Origin: Microbulbifer sp. GL-2 | GTDB lineage: Bacteria > Pseudomonadota > Gammaproteobacteria > Pseudomonadales > Cellvibrionaceae | DNA: 64,000 bases | NCBI RefSeq assembly: GCF_007183175.1 | Contig: NZ_AP019807.1 | Coordinates: forward strand, 995,001-1,059,000 | Direction: 5' to 3' | Part shown: positions 35,806-43,616 of the stretch, piece after piece | Numbering within the stretch: position 1 is the first letter of the stretch | Layout of the letters: the number at the start of each line of letters is the position of its first letter | Program-made: the position numbers and the translations under genes | The notes under the pieces: generated by a model | Databases searched by the model: none | The model's input: only the letters and a program-made list of their open reading frames with translations | What the model was told of the DNA's origin: nothing

Positions 35806-36600
35806 TCAATTAAACATTTCCATCAATTTCCGCCCAGGCTCCTGTTCGCGCATAAATGCCTCTCCCACTAAGAACGTATTTACGCTGTGCCCGCGCATGG
35901 CTGCGACATCATCGGTGGTGTGAATTCCACTTTCAGTTACGACTATGCGATCCTGCGGAATCAGGTCGAGTAATTTAAACGTATTTTCCAACTGCACCTC
36001 GAAAGTGTGCAAATTACGATTATTGATACCAATCAGGCGATTAGGCAGCACCAAGGCCCGCTCCAGCTCCTCACGGTTATGCACTTCCACCAAAACATCC
36101 AAACCCAGATCCAGGGCCAGGCTATTGAGATCCTGCATTTGCTCGTCATCGAGGCAGGCGGCAATCAATAGGATACAATCGGCACCGATCGCCCGGGCTT
36201 CGTAGACCTGATAGGGATCAACGGTAAAATCCTTGCGCAGTACAGGCAGGCGTACAGCGTTGCGCGCCTGCTGCAAATAGCTGTCCGCCCCCTGAAAAAA
36301 GTCGACATCGGTAAGTACCGACAGGCAAGCCGCCCCACCTTTTTCATAACTGGTAGCAATTTCTGCGGGAAGGAAATCCTCGCGGATAACCCCCTTGCTC
36401 GGCGAAGCTTTTTTGATTTCGGCAATCACTGCGGCCTCACCTTCAGCAATTTTACGTTCGAGGGCGGTAACAAATCCCCGCGGCGGTTGCTGTTCCTGCG
36501 CGCGCAGTCGTATCTCCTCCTGACTACACTGCAGTTTGCGTTCAACCACTTCCTGCCATTTACGCTCAATAATTGTTTTTAAAATAGTGGGCGTGCTCAC
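35806..36600 (-). CDS. trpC: Indole-3-glycerol phosphate synthase
   Basis: Ring closure of CdRP to indole-3-glycerol phosphate in tryptophan synthesis. The TIM-barrel shows VIAEIKKASPSKGVIREDF, VLRKDFTVDPYQVYEARAIG and VTESGI. It is a stand-alone TrpC (264 residues), not fused to TrpF. The GTG start overlaps the trpD stop by 4 nt (GTGA), so its translation should be coupled to that of trpD. Last gene of the trpE-channel-trpGDC operon, ending at the terminator shared with crp. Confidence 0.96.
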   Translation of the reverse strand: MSTPTILKTIIERKWQEVVERKLQCSQEEIRLRAQEQQPPRGFVTALERKIAEGEAAVIAEIKKASPSKGVIREDFLPAEIATSYEKGGAACLSVLTDVDFFQGADSYLQQARNAVRLPVLRKDFTVDPYQVYEARAIGADCILLIAACLDDEQMQDLNSLALDLGLDVLVEVHNREELERALVLPNRLIGINNRNLHTFEVQLENTFKLLDLIPQDRIVVTESGIHTTDDVAAMRGHSVNTFLVGEAFMREQEPGRKLMEMFN

Positions 36601-37645
36601 GACTTAACTTCCTCAGGACGAAAGGCGCTGGTAAAAGCAGCCAGGTCATTAATTTTTTCTGCGGCCAGGCCGCTGTCGATGGCATCCTGTGCCATAGCGA
36701 TACCCTGTTCCGCGCTGGCAGCGACACCACTAACATAAATGGCGAGACCGGCATTGAGGGCGATAATATCAGCGGCTTTCTGCCCAGCCTCAGTCTCGCG
36801 CTTGCCCAAAGCATCACGAATCAGTGCCAGGGACTCCTTCGACCCGGAAACAATCAGGCCCCCAGATCACGGCGTTCAATGCCGAAGCTCTCCGGGCGCA
36901 GGGTAAACTCACTGATGGTGCCTTGTTTAAGTTCCACTGCGTGGGTGTCCGCAGCAATACTGGCCTCATCCAGGCCATCTTCACTGTGTAATACCAGCAC
37001 ATGCTCAGAGCCCAAACGCTGTAAAACCTCCGCCAGCAGGCGACAATAGCGTTTTTCATAAACCCCGATCACCTTGCGCTTTACCCCAGCGGGATTGGTC
37101 ATAGGACCGAGCAAATTGAAAATAGTACGCAAGCCCAATGCTTTTCGTGCTGGCCCAACATGACGCACAGCGCTGTGGAAGCTGGGGGCAAACATAAATC
37201 CAATACCGATTGTGTCTACACAGCGAGCCATTTGCTCGGGACTCAGCTCCAGGTAAACACCGGCACTCTCCAATAAATCTGCTGAGCCACTACTGGAGGA
37301 CACCGAGCGGTTGCCGTGCTTGGCTACTTTGGCCCCTGCCGCTGCGGCGACAAAACTGCTGGCGCTGGAGACGTTAAAAAGATTGGCACCGTCACCACCG
37401 GTACCCACAATATCCACGGTGTAATCCAGGTTCAGGGTTACTTTCGTCGCCAACTCGCGCATGGTTTCTACCGCACCAACAATCTCATCGACTGTTTCTC
37501 CGCGAATGCGCAGGGCTATCAGTAACGCCCCTATTTGCGCTTCCTCGGTCTCGCCGCGCATTATCTGGCCCACAGTCTCGCGCATTTCCACACGGGTGAG
37601 GTGCTCTCCATCCACCAGCTTGGCGATGGCCTGTTGGATATTCAT
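36597..37645 (-). pseudogene. trpD: Anthranilate phosphoribosyltransferase, frameshifted at a G run
   Basis: TrpD joins anthranilate and PRPP. The frame from ATG 37645 covers about 263 residues, including the PRPP loop DIVGTGGDGANLFNVSS and AKHGNRSVSSSSGSAD. It then stops at 36854-36856, just after ERRDLGA. The rest of the protein (LIVSGSKESLALIRDALGKR to EEVKS) continues in the -1-related frame to 36597. Adding one G to the five-G run (36859-36863) restores RRDLGGLIVSGS, an expected TrpD sequence. Either a sequencing or assembly error in a homopolymer, a real mutation, or slippage. The intact trpC overlap argues the gene is normally functional. Confidence 0.9.
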
Positions 37646-37723
37646 TTTGTCCCCTTTGCCCTGCTCTATATTTTATTTAAGCGGGTCCAGTAGTTACGGC
37701 CCCGCGCTATCGGCCCTTAAATA

Positions 37724-38302
37724 TCAGGACTCGAGAAAATTCCGCAGCATATCGTGGCCGTGCACAGTGAGAATTGACTCCGGGTGGAACTGCACTCCCT
37801 CAACTGCGAGTTCGCGGTGACGCAGGCCCATAATTTCATCGATTTCCCCGTCTTCTGTCTCAGTCCAGGCAGTAACTTCCAGACATTCGGGAAGGCTGCC
37901 TTTTTCCACTACCAGTGAATGATAGCGAGTCGCCTCAAAAGGGTTGGACAGACCGTGGAACACCCCCAGGTTGTTGTGCACTATAGGCGAAGTTTTTCCA
38001 TGCATAACCTGGCCTGCACGAACCACCCTGCCACCGAAAACCTGGCCAATACTCTGATGGCCAAGGCAAATTCCCAGGATCGGGATGCGACCGGCAAAAC
38101 CACGAATCGTCTCCAGGGATATTCCCGCCTCATTGGGGGTACAGGGCCCCGGTGAAATCACAATTTTCTCCGGAGTTATCTGCTCTATTTCCGCCAAAGT
38201 GATCTCATCGTTGCGCTTGACTAAAACCTCCGCACCCAGCTCTTCCAGATACTGCACCACATTCCAGGTAAAGGAGTCGTAATTGTCGATCATTAAAATC
38301 AT
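37724..38302 (-). CDS. trpG: Anthranilate synthase glutamine amidotransferase component
   Basis: Supplies ammonia from glutamine to TrpE. Triad elements are visible: Cys in GICLGHQSIGQVFGG, and HPES near the C-terminus. The N-terminus MILMIDNYDSFTWNVVQYL is diagnostic. It is 192 residues long. Its ATG overlaps the stop of the ion-channel gene by 4 nt, so its translation is coupled to the channel rather than to trpE. Followed by trpD after 78 bp. Confidence 0.97.
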   Translation of the reverse strand: MILMIDNYDSFTWNVVQYLEELGAEVLVKRNDEITLAEIEQITPEKIVISPGPCTPNEAGISLETIRGFAGRIPILGICLGHQSIGQVFGGRVVRAGQVMHGKTSPIVHNNLGVFHGLSNPFEATRYHSLVVEKGSLPECLEVTAWTETEDGEIDEIMGLRHRELAVEGVQFHPESILTVHGHDMLRNFLES

Positions 38303-39162
38303 TGTCCGGCCCCCGTAGCCTCTGGTGAATCGGAATTCGCTTCCATGCGTTTTTGCAGGCGCGCCAAGGCCGCCTGGGTTGAGCGCAGCTCGCGCAGAAT
38401 CTCAGTTTGACTTGGCGGCAGGCACAGCTCATCCATCCGCCTCAACTTGGCCTCTTCCAGGTTATTGAGCACCACCCCGATAAACAGGTTGATCATGACA
38501 AAGGCGCCCATAACCACAAAACTAATAAAGTAGACCCAGGCCCAGGGCATCGCATCCATAGCCGTGTACATAATATCGGTCCAATCTTCGAAAGTGACGA
38601 TACGGAACAGACTCAACAGTGCAATCGGCAGGTTGCGCCAGTGAGTAGGATCCACATCGTGGAACAGGAAATAACCGGCCACTCCATAGATATAAAAAAT
38701 AATCCCCATCAGTAGCGCGATGTGAAACATACTGGGCAGACTACGCAGCAAGGTATCCACCAGGGTGCGCAGCTCGGGGAAAGCGGAGACCAGGCGCAAA
38801 ACTCTCAGCACCCGCACCAAGCGCGCCAGGGTTGCCAGTGGCCCGGCGGCAGGTATCAGGCTGAGGACGATAATGGTGAAGTCAAAACAGTTCCAGCCAT
38901 TGGCAAAGTAACGCCATGGGCGGACACCGTGAGCAGCAATTTTTACCAGCGCTTCGAGGATGAAAGCGCCCAGTACCAGTTGGTTGGTGGCCTTCAATAA
39001 GGCACCAAAGCGCTCTACTACCCAGTTCGAGGTTTCCAGCCCCACGGCAATACCATTGAGCAGGATTATGCCGATAATTACCTGGTTAAACAGGGGGGCT
39101 TCAACGATCCGCTGGCAACGTTCAGTCAAGGTCAATTTTTGGGGAATACTAGCTTCGTTCAT
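38299..39162 (-). CDS. Single-domain voltage-gated cation channel (BacNav/CavAb-like) inside the trp operon
   Basis: Six-helix ion channel of the NaChBac type, 287 residues, expected to form tetramers in the inner membrane. Helices S1-S3 lie at about residues 27-105. S4 carries arginines every third residue (R114, R117, R120, R123). S5 is at about 145-168. The pore filter TFEDWTD is at 190-196, and S6 at about 208-233 ends in FVMINLFIGVVLNNLEEA. A C-terminal helix at about 250-275 looks like the stabilising coiled coil. NavAb has TLESWSM at the filter; the extra acids at positions 193 and 196 resemble the engineered calcium-selective CavAb filter. The gene overlaps trpE upstream and trpG downstream by ATGA. 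Confidence 0.88.
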   Translation of the reverse strand: MNEASIPQKLTLTERCQRIVEAPLFNQVIIGIILLNGIAVGLETSNWVVERFGALLKATNQLVLGAFILEALVKIAAHGVRPWRYFANGWNCFDFTIIVLSLIPAAGPLATLARLVRVLRVLRLVSAFPELRTLVDTLLRSLPSMFHIALLMGIIFYIYGVAGYFLFHDVDPTHWRNLPIALLSLFRIVTFEDWTDIMYTAMDAMPWAWVYFISFVVMGAFVMINLFIGVVLNNLEEAKLRRMDELCLPPSQTEILRELRSTQAALARLQKRMEANSDSPEATGAGQ

Positions 39163-40658
39163 TGCTCGGTCTTTACTTCTTTACTACTACTGGCCAGTGC
39201 CATACCCGCCGCGCGGAAAAGCGCGCGGGCCTTGTTCATGGTTTCATCCCATTCCGACTGTGGATCGGAATCGGCTACCAGGCCGGCACCGGCCTGGATA
39301 AATAATTGGCCATCCTTGATCACAGCCGTACGGATGGCAATAGCGGTGTCCATATTGCCATTCCAGGCCAGGTAACCCACAGCACCGCCGTAAATACCAC
39401 GTTTCTCCGGCTCCAATTCATCAATAATTTCCATAGCGCGGATCTTCGGTGCTCCGGACAGGGTGCCGGCTGGCAGGGCCGCACGCAGTGCATCCATCCC
39501 TGTGAGTCCTTCGCGAATATGACCGGTCACATTGGAGGTGATATGCATCACATGGGAGTAGCGCTCCACCACCATCTGTTCGGTCACCCGCACGCTGCCG
39601 GTGGCAGCCACGCGCCCAACATCGTTTCGGCCCAGGTCGATCAACATCAGGTGCTCAGCCCGCTCTTTAGGGTCGGCCAGTAGCTCCCGCTCCAAAGCCA
39701 GATCCTCTTCCTCAGTGCCTCCGCGGCGACGGGTACCCGCCAGAGGGCGTACCGTCATTTCACCATCTTCCAGGCGCACCAATATCTCGGGACTTGAACC
39801 CACCACCTGGTGATCCCCCAGATCAAGGAAGTACATATAAGGCGACGGGTTCAGGCTGCGCAAGGCTCGATAGAAATTCAGCGGTGGCGCATCAAAGGGA
39901 GCGGACAGGCGCTGTGACGGCACCACCTGCATAACATCCCCAGCCAGGACATACTCCTTAACCCGGCCTACAGCCAGCTTGAAATTCTCCTCACTGAAGT
40001 GCGAATGAAACGCACTCTCCTCGATACCATTACCATCCAGGTCCAGTGGCACGGTATCAGGCAATGGCTGCGCTAGGCGATCCACCAGTTGATCCAGGCG
40101 TTGCTGGGCACGGCCATAGGCGTCACCCTCCTGTGGGTCCGCGTGCACGATAAAGATAACTGCACCCGCGAGGTTATCGAATACGACCAGTTCATCACTA
40201 ACCATCAACAGGATATCCGGATTGCCAAGTGTATCCTGGGGCATACTGCGAGCCAGGCGAGGCTCTATATAACGTACGCAGTCATAGCCAAAATAGCCCA
40301 CAAGGCCGCCATTAAAGCGCGGCAGGCCCGGCAGCTCTGGCACCCTATAGCGCTGCTGGAAGTCTTCAACAAACGCCAACGGGTCTTCCGAAGTGTGGCT
40401 CTCGACTACCTCACCATCCCGCTCGACAGTTACCTCATTGCCACGCACACGCAGCAAGGTACGTGCGGGTAAGCCGATAATGGAGTATCGCCCCCACTTT
40501 TCCCCTCCTTGCACTGACTCAAGCAGGTAACTGTATCGTCCCGCGGCAAGCTTCAGGTAAGTGGACAGGGGTGTTTCAATATCGGCCAGTACTCGGCGTA
40601 CCAGTGGTATACGGTTATAGCCCGCAGACACAAGTCGGGCGTATTCGCTTGGGGTCAT
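39159..40658 (-). CDS. trpE: Anthranilate synthase component I
   Basis: Converts chorismate to anthranilate, first committed step to tryptophan. The N-terminal feedback-inhibition element is YLLESVQGGEKWGRYS. The chorismate-binding domain has RPLAGTRRRGGTEEED, LIDLGRNDVGRV, GTLSGAPKIRAMEII and IQAGAGLVADSDP. It is 499 residues long. The ATG follows GGAG by 5 nt. No leader peptide with Trp codons was found upstream, so attenuation of the E. coli type is unlikely here. The stop overlaps the channel ATG by 4 nt. Confidence 0.97.
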   Translation of the reverse strand: MTPSEYARLVSAGYNRIPLVRRVLADIETPLSTYLKLAAGRYSYLLESVQGGEKWGRYSIIGLPARTLLRVRGNEVTVERDGEVVESHTSEDPLAFVEDFQQRYRVPELPGLPRFNGGLVGYFGYDCVRYIEPRLARSMPQDTLGNPDILLMVSDELVVFDNLAGAVIFIVHADPQEGDAYGRAQQRLDQLVDRLAQPLPDTVPLDLDGNGIEESAFHSHFSEENFKLAVGRVKEYVLAGDVMQVVPSQRLSAPFDAPPLNFYRALRSLNPSPYMYFLDLGDHQVVGSSPEILVRLEDGEMTVRPLAGTRRRGGTEEEDLALERELLADPKERAEHLMLIDLGRNDVGRVAATGSVRVTEQMVVERYSHVMHITSNVTGHIREGLTGMDALRAALPAGTLSGAPKIRAMEIIDELEPEKRGIYGGAVGYLAWNGNMDTAIAIRTAVIKDGQLFIQAGAGLVADSDPQSEWDETMNKARALFRAAGMALASSSKEVKTEQ

Positions 40659-40858
40659 AGAGACTCCGGTCTATTTTGCATTTTTCAGGCTGGCGCTCGA
40701 GTATAGATAGCGCCCACGGGAGAGGCGGCCGAAATGGTAGCAGCTACCGATTTGACCTCAGCGGATCAGCGGCGCCATCGCCAGCTGGTTGTTGTGGGGA
40801 CTGTGTGATTCACGGAAATTCCTCAGTGCAGGCGCACAAGTTTACAAATCCCGTATGC

Positions 40859-40888
40859 GGCGGGCAAGGGCTTGCCCGCCGGGTTTTT
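40859..40888 (+). terminator. Intrinsic terminator facing plus strand between trpE and rpe
   Basis: A 10-bp stem (GGCGGGCAAG, GG, CTTGCCCGCC) followed by GGGTTTTT. Polarity is plus, yet both flanking genes are minus. On the minus strand the stem sits 9 nt after the rpe stop but lacks a T run. It may end an unannotated plus-strand transcript, or be a hairpin terminator for rpe. Confidence 0.6.
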
Positions 40889-40889
40889 A

Positions 40890-41552
40890 TCAGGACAAGC
40901 TCTTGCGCATTGCGCCGATTACTTCAGCGTAGTCCGGCGTGTTGAAGATTGCGGAACCCGCGACGAAAGTGTCAGCGCCAGCTGCGGCGATTTTCGCAAT
41001 ATTATCCCGGTTCACCCCCCCATCGATTTCCAAGCGGATATCGTAGCCGCTGCCATCGATCAATTGGCGCGCTTCACGCAATTTTTCAAGGGTGCCCGGA
41101 ATAAATTTCTGGCCGCCAAAGCCCGGGTTGACAGACATCAACAGGATCATATCCAGCTTATCCATCACGTACTTGGCCGCATCAAGACTGGTAGCCGGGT
41201 TGAAGACCAGGCCTGCTTTACAGCCCAGGCTGCGAATCAGTTGCAGGGAGCGATCAGGGTGGCGGGAGGCCTCGGGATGGAATGTAATATAGGTGGCTCC
41301 CGCATCGGCGAACATACGGATCATATCGTCCACTGGTTCCACCATCAGGTGTACGTCAATTGGGGCTTCTACGCCATGCTTGCGCAGCGCCTGACATACC
41401 ATCGGGCCAATGGTGAGGTTGGGTACATAGTGGTTATCCATCACATCGAAGTGCACCCAATCGGCCCCTGCAGCCAGTACATTGTCCACTTCCTCTCCAA
41501 GACGCGCGAAATCGGCGGAAAGAATAGATGGAGCAATTTTGTAATCAGACAT
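40890..41552 (-). CDS. rpe: Ribulose-phosphate 3-epimerase
   Basis: Interconverts ribulose-5-P and xylulose-5-P in the pentose phosphate pathway. The N-terminus KIAPSILSADFARLGEEV, the metal-binding HFDVMDNHYVPNLTIG and VDVHLMVEP-like PIDVHLMVEP are diagnostic, as is SVNPGFGGQKFIP. It is 220 residues long. In Pseudomonas gph lies between rpe and trpE; here a 231-bp gap takes its place. murU ends 19 bp upstream, so rpe is probably at the end of the amgK-murU-rpe transcript. Confidence 0.97.
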   Translation of the reverse strand: MSDYKIAPSILSADFARLGEEVDNVLAAGADWVHFDVMDNHYVPNLTIGPMVCQALRKHGVEAPIDVHLMVEPVDDMIRMFADAGATYITFHPEASRHPDRSLQLIRSLGCKAGLVFNPATSLDAAKYVMDKLDMILLMSVNPGFGGQKFIPGTLEKLREARQLIDGSGYDIRLEIDGGVNRDNIAKIAAAGADTFVAGSAIFNTPDYAEVIGAMRKSLS

Positions 41553-41571
41553 CTCAATATCCTTCAGTAAC

Positions 41572-42279
41572 TCAGTTTTCCGCGCTCAGGCGGCGGTGCA
41601 ATCGATCCAGGCGCTCGGGAGTACCCACATCACACCAGTCTCCCCGGTATAGCTCCGCCTGCAATTTATCTTCATTAAAGGTAAATACCTCACCAAGGCC
41701 AAAACACTCTCGCATCTTGGGGTATTGGGTAAGCACTTCCGGGCGCAACCAACTAATCCCGGCAAAGGTGAAACGGGGCTTTGCAGTGCCTGATAACAGG
41801 CCAGCCTCAATAGCAAAGTCACCCTCTGGATTGTGTGGGGGATTGGGCACCATCAGCAGTCGTCCAGGACAGTCTTGGGGCAGCGGACGAGCCACCCAAT
41901 CAGAGAGATCAAAATCACACCAGACATCCCCATTCACCACCAGGAACGGGGCCTCTCCCAAGAGCGGCATCGCATTGAGGATGCCTCCAGCAGTCTCGAG
42001 TGGCTTTTCTTCGTGCTCGACTGAATACTGGATATCCAGCCCCCAACGCTCTCCACTGCCCAGGTAGTCCTTGATCATATGGCCAAGATAGCCCAGGTTA
42101 ATCACCACCCGCTGCACACCAATTCCTTGAAGGCGCAGCAAAGCATGTTCAATCAGGGGTTTCCCCGCCACGGAGAGCAGGGGCTTTGGAGTCTGATCCG
42201 TGAGTGGACGCATGCGACGCCCGAAGCCAGCGGCCAGGAGCATGGCTGTTGTTGGGGGAGTCTCTATAAGTTGAGTCAT
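41572..42279 (-). CDS. murU: N-acetylmuramate alpha-1-phosphate uridylyltransferase
   Basis: Makes UDP-MurNAc from MurNAc-1-P and UTP, closing the wall-recycling shortcut that bypasses MurA. The nucleotidyltransferase signature is LLAAGFGRRMRPLTDQTPKPLL; the metal region is VVNGDVWCDFD. It is 235 residues from ATG 42279 (a TTG lies just upstream). The gene follows amgK by 38 bp, as in Pseudomonas, where this pathway gives intrinsic fosfomycin resistance. Confidence 0.93.
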   Translation of the reverse strand: MTQLIETPPTTAMLLAAGFGRRMRPLTDQTPKPLLSVAGKPLIEHALLRLQGIGVQRVVINLGYLGHMIKDYLGSGERWGLDIQYSVEHEEKPLETAGGILNAMPLLGEAPFLVVNGDVWCDFDLSDWVARPLPQDCPGRLLMVPNPPHNPEGDFAIEAGLLSGTAKPRFTFAGISWLRPEVLTQYPKMRECFGLGEVFTFNEDKLQAELYRGDWCDVGTPERLDRLHRRLSAEN

Positions 42280-42317
42280 CAAATTAATCTATACAGTTTT
42301 CTTGCGGCTTGCCCGCG

Positions 42318-43349
42318 CTAGTCACCGGCACAGCGATAGTCGCTGTACCAGGCTTGCTGTTCGATCAATGGCAACAACTGGCTGCCAAACCAATCGCTAA
42401 AGGGCTTCAGCTCAGGGTAACGACCCGCTGTCTCTAGCACATAGCGAATGACAAGGGGCAAATTACCCAGGTAGCCTTGCTTACCATCGCGCAGCGACAG
42501 ACGAGGAAACAGGCCAAGTACTTTAATATGGCGTTGCAGGCCCATCCAGTCGAACCAACGTAAGAACCTCTCAGGCTCCACAGGTTCCAACACCCCGGCA
42601 GCTTCCGCAGTGGCGGCATAGGCCAAAGCCCAGCGTTCCACCCGTTCTCGCGGCCAGCGTATATAACAGTCGCGCAAAAGCGAGGCCAGGTCGTAAGTGA
42701 CCGGCCCCCAGACCGCATCCTGGAAATCAACGATCCCAGGCCGCTCCCCTCCGCGAATCATAAGGTTGCGGCTGTGATAATCCCGGTGAACAAGGGTTTG
42801 GGGCTGGCTCGCGGCATTATTCAACAGCAACTGGAAAGTCTCTTCCAATAACCGCGCTTCCATAGCTGGAAGCTGGTAGCCAAGTAATTTTCCCGCTAGC
42901 CATTCAGGCATAATACGCATCTCGGTCAGCAGCAGCTCTGAGTCATATTTTGGAAAAAGTGACTCTTTTCTGGGTATCTGCTGCAGGCATAGCAACTCGC
43001 TCATCACCTCCGCATAGAGACCTTCAACACTGTCGCTACTTAGCACACCAAATAACTGGGTATCACCAAGGTCCTCCAACAGCAGATAACCCTGGCCAGT
43101 ATCTGCCGCAACCACCATCGGCGTATGGATACCATTGCGACGCAGGTAATCAGCAAGCGCCACAAAATGGGCAGGTTTGGTTTGCTGGGGCGGCGAGTCG
43201 ACTGCGATTAGGCTGGGGTTGGTATCAGTGCGGAAATAACGCCTGAATCCCGCATCGCAGGTAAGGTCGGACAGCTCTGCGGAGAACGGCATTCCCAAAG
43301 CCCGCCCCACCCAGTGGGCTAGGCCTTCACGTCGCAGGTCATCAGTCAC
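42318..43349 (-). CDS. amgK: N-acetylmuramate/N-acetylglucosamine anomeric kinase
   Basis: Phosphotransferase (APH fold) phosphorylating MurNAc at C1, giving the MurU substrate. Catalytic loop LVHRDYHSRNLM (HxDxxxxN) near residue 190 and the metal motif GIVDFQDA are clear. Length 343 residues. GTG start at 43349, with AAAGGTG upstream. Forms the recycling pair with murU and, with anmK in this window, accounts for both entry points of MurNAc recovery. Divergent from lptD. Confidence 0.92.
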   Translation of the reverse strand: MTDDLRREGLAHWVGRALGMPFSAELSDLTCDAGFRRYFRTDTNPSLIAVDSPPQQTKPAHFVALADYLRRNGIHTPMVVAADTGQGYLLLEDLGDTQLFGVLSSDSVEGLYAEVMSELLCLQQIPRKESLFPKYDSELLLTEMRIMPEWLAGKLLGYQLPAMEARLLEETFQLLLNNAASQPQTLVHRDYHSRNLMIRGGERPGIVDFQDAVWGPVTYDLASLLRDCYIRWPRERVERWALAYAATAEAAGVLEPVEPERFLRWFDWMGLQRHIKVLGLFPRLSLRDGKQGYLGNLPLVIRYVLETAGRYPELKPFSDWFGSQLLPLIEQQAWYSDYRCAGD

Positions 43350-43616
43350 AGCACACCTTTCATCAATTCTATAACCTGTGGCTTTTTATTTTCCCCGTAG
43401 TTTCCCCGGAGCACTGGAACGCATTGTAACCTCGCCCAAGGTGGCGTCCAGCGACGACAACACAATTACCCTTACAATCGTACCAGTGGTGTGGCTATTA
43501 ACCACTTCTACATTCAAGTAGAATCGGGCGAAGTTTTTTGCGCGCCCCGGCTGGATAGCTGTCGCACGCATCTACCGATAAAGAAACACTAAAGAATAGC
43601 CGGAACCTATCGATTG

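Noticed and set aside
40600..40720. trp leader peptide upstream of trpE
   Set aside because: No short frame with tandem Trp codons and no terminator/antiterminator pair on the minus strand.
40676..40945. 89-codon plus-strand frame across the trpE-rpe gap
   Set aside because: It runs through the terminator hairpin and into rpe, with erratic composition; a non-coding explanation is better.
43386..43571. Small minus-strand frame between amgK and lptD
   Set aside because: 61 codons, no convincing ribosome-binding site or similarity; the 267-bp gap more likely holds the lptD and amgK promoters.
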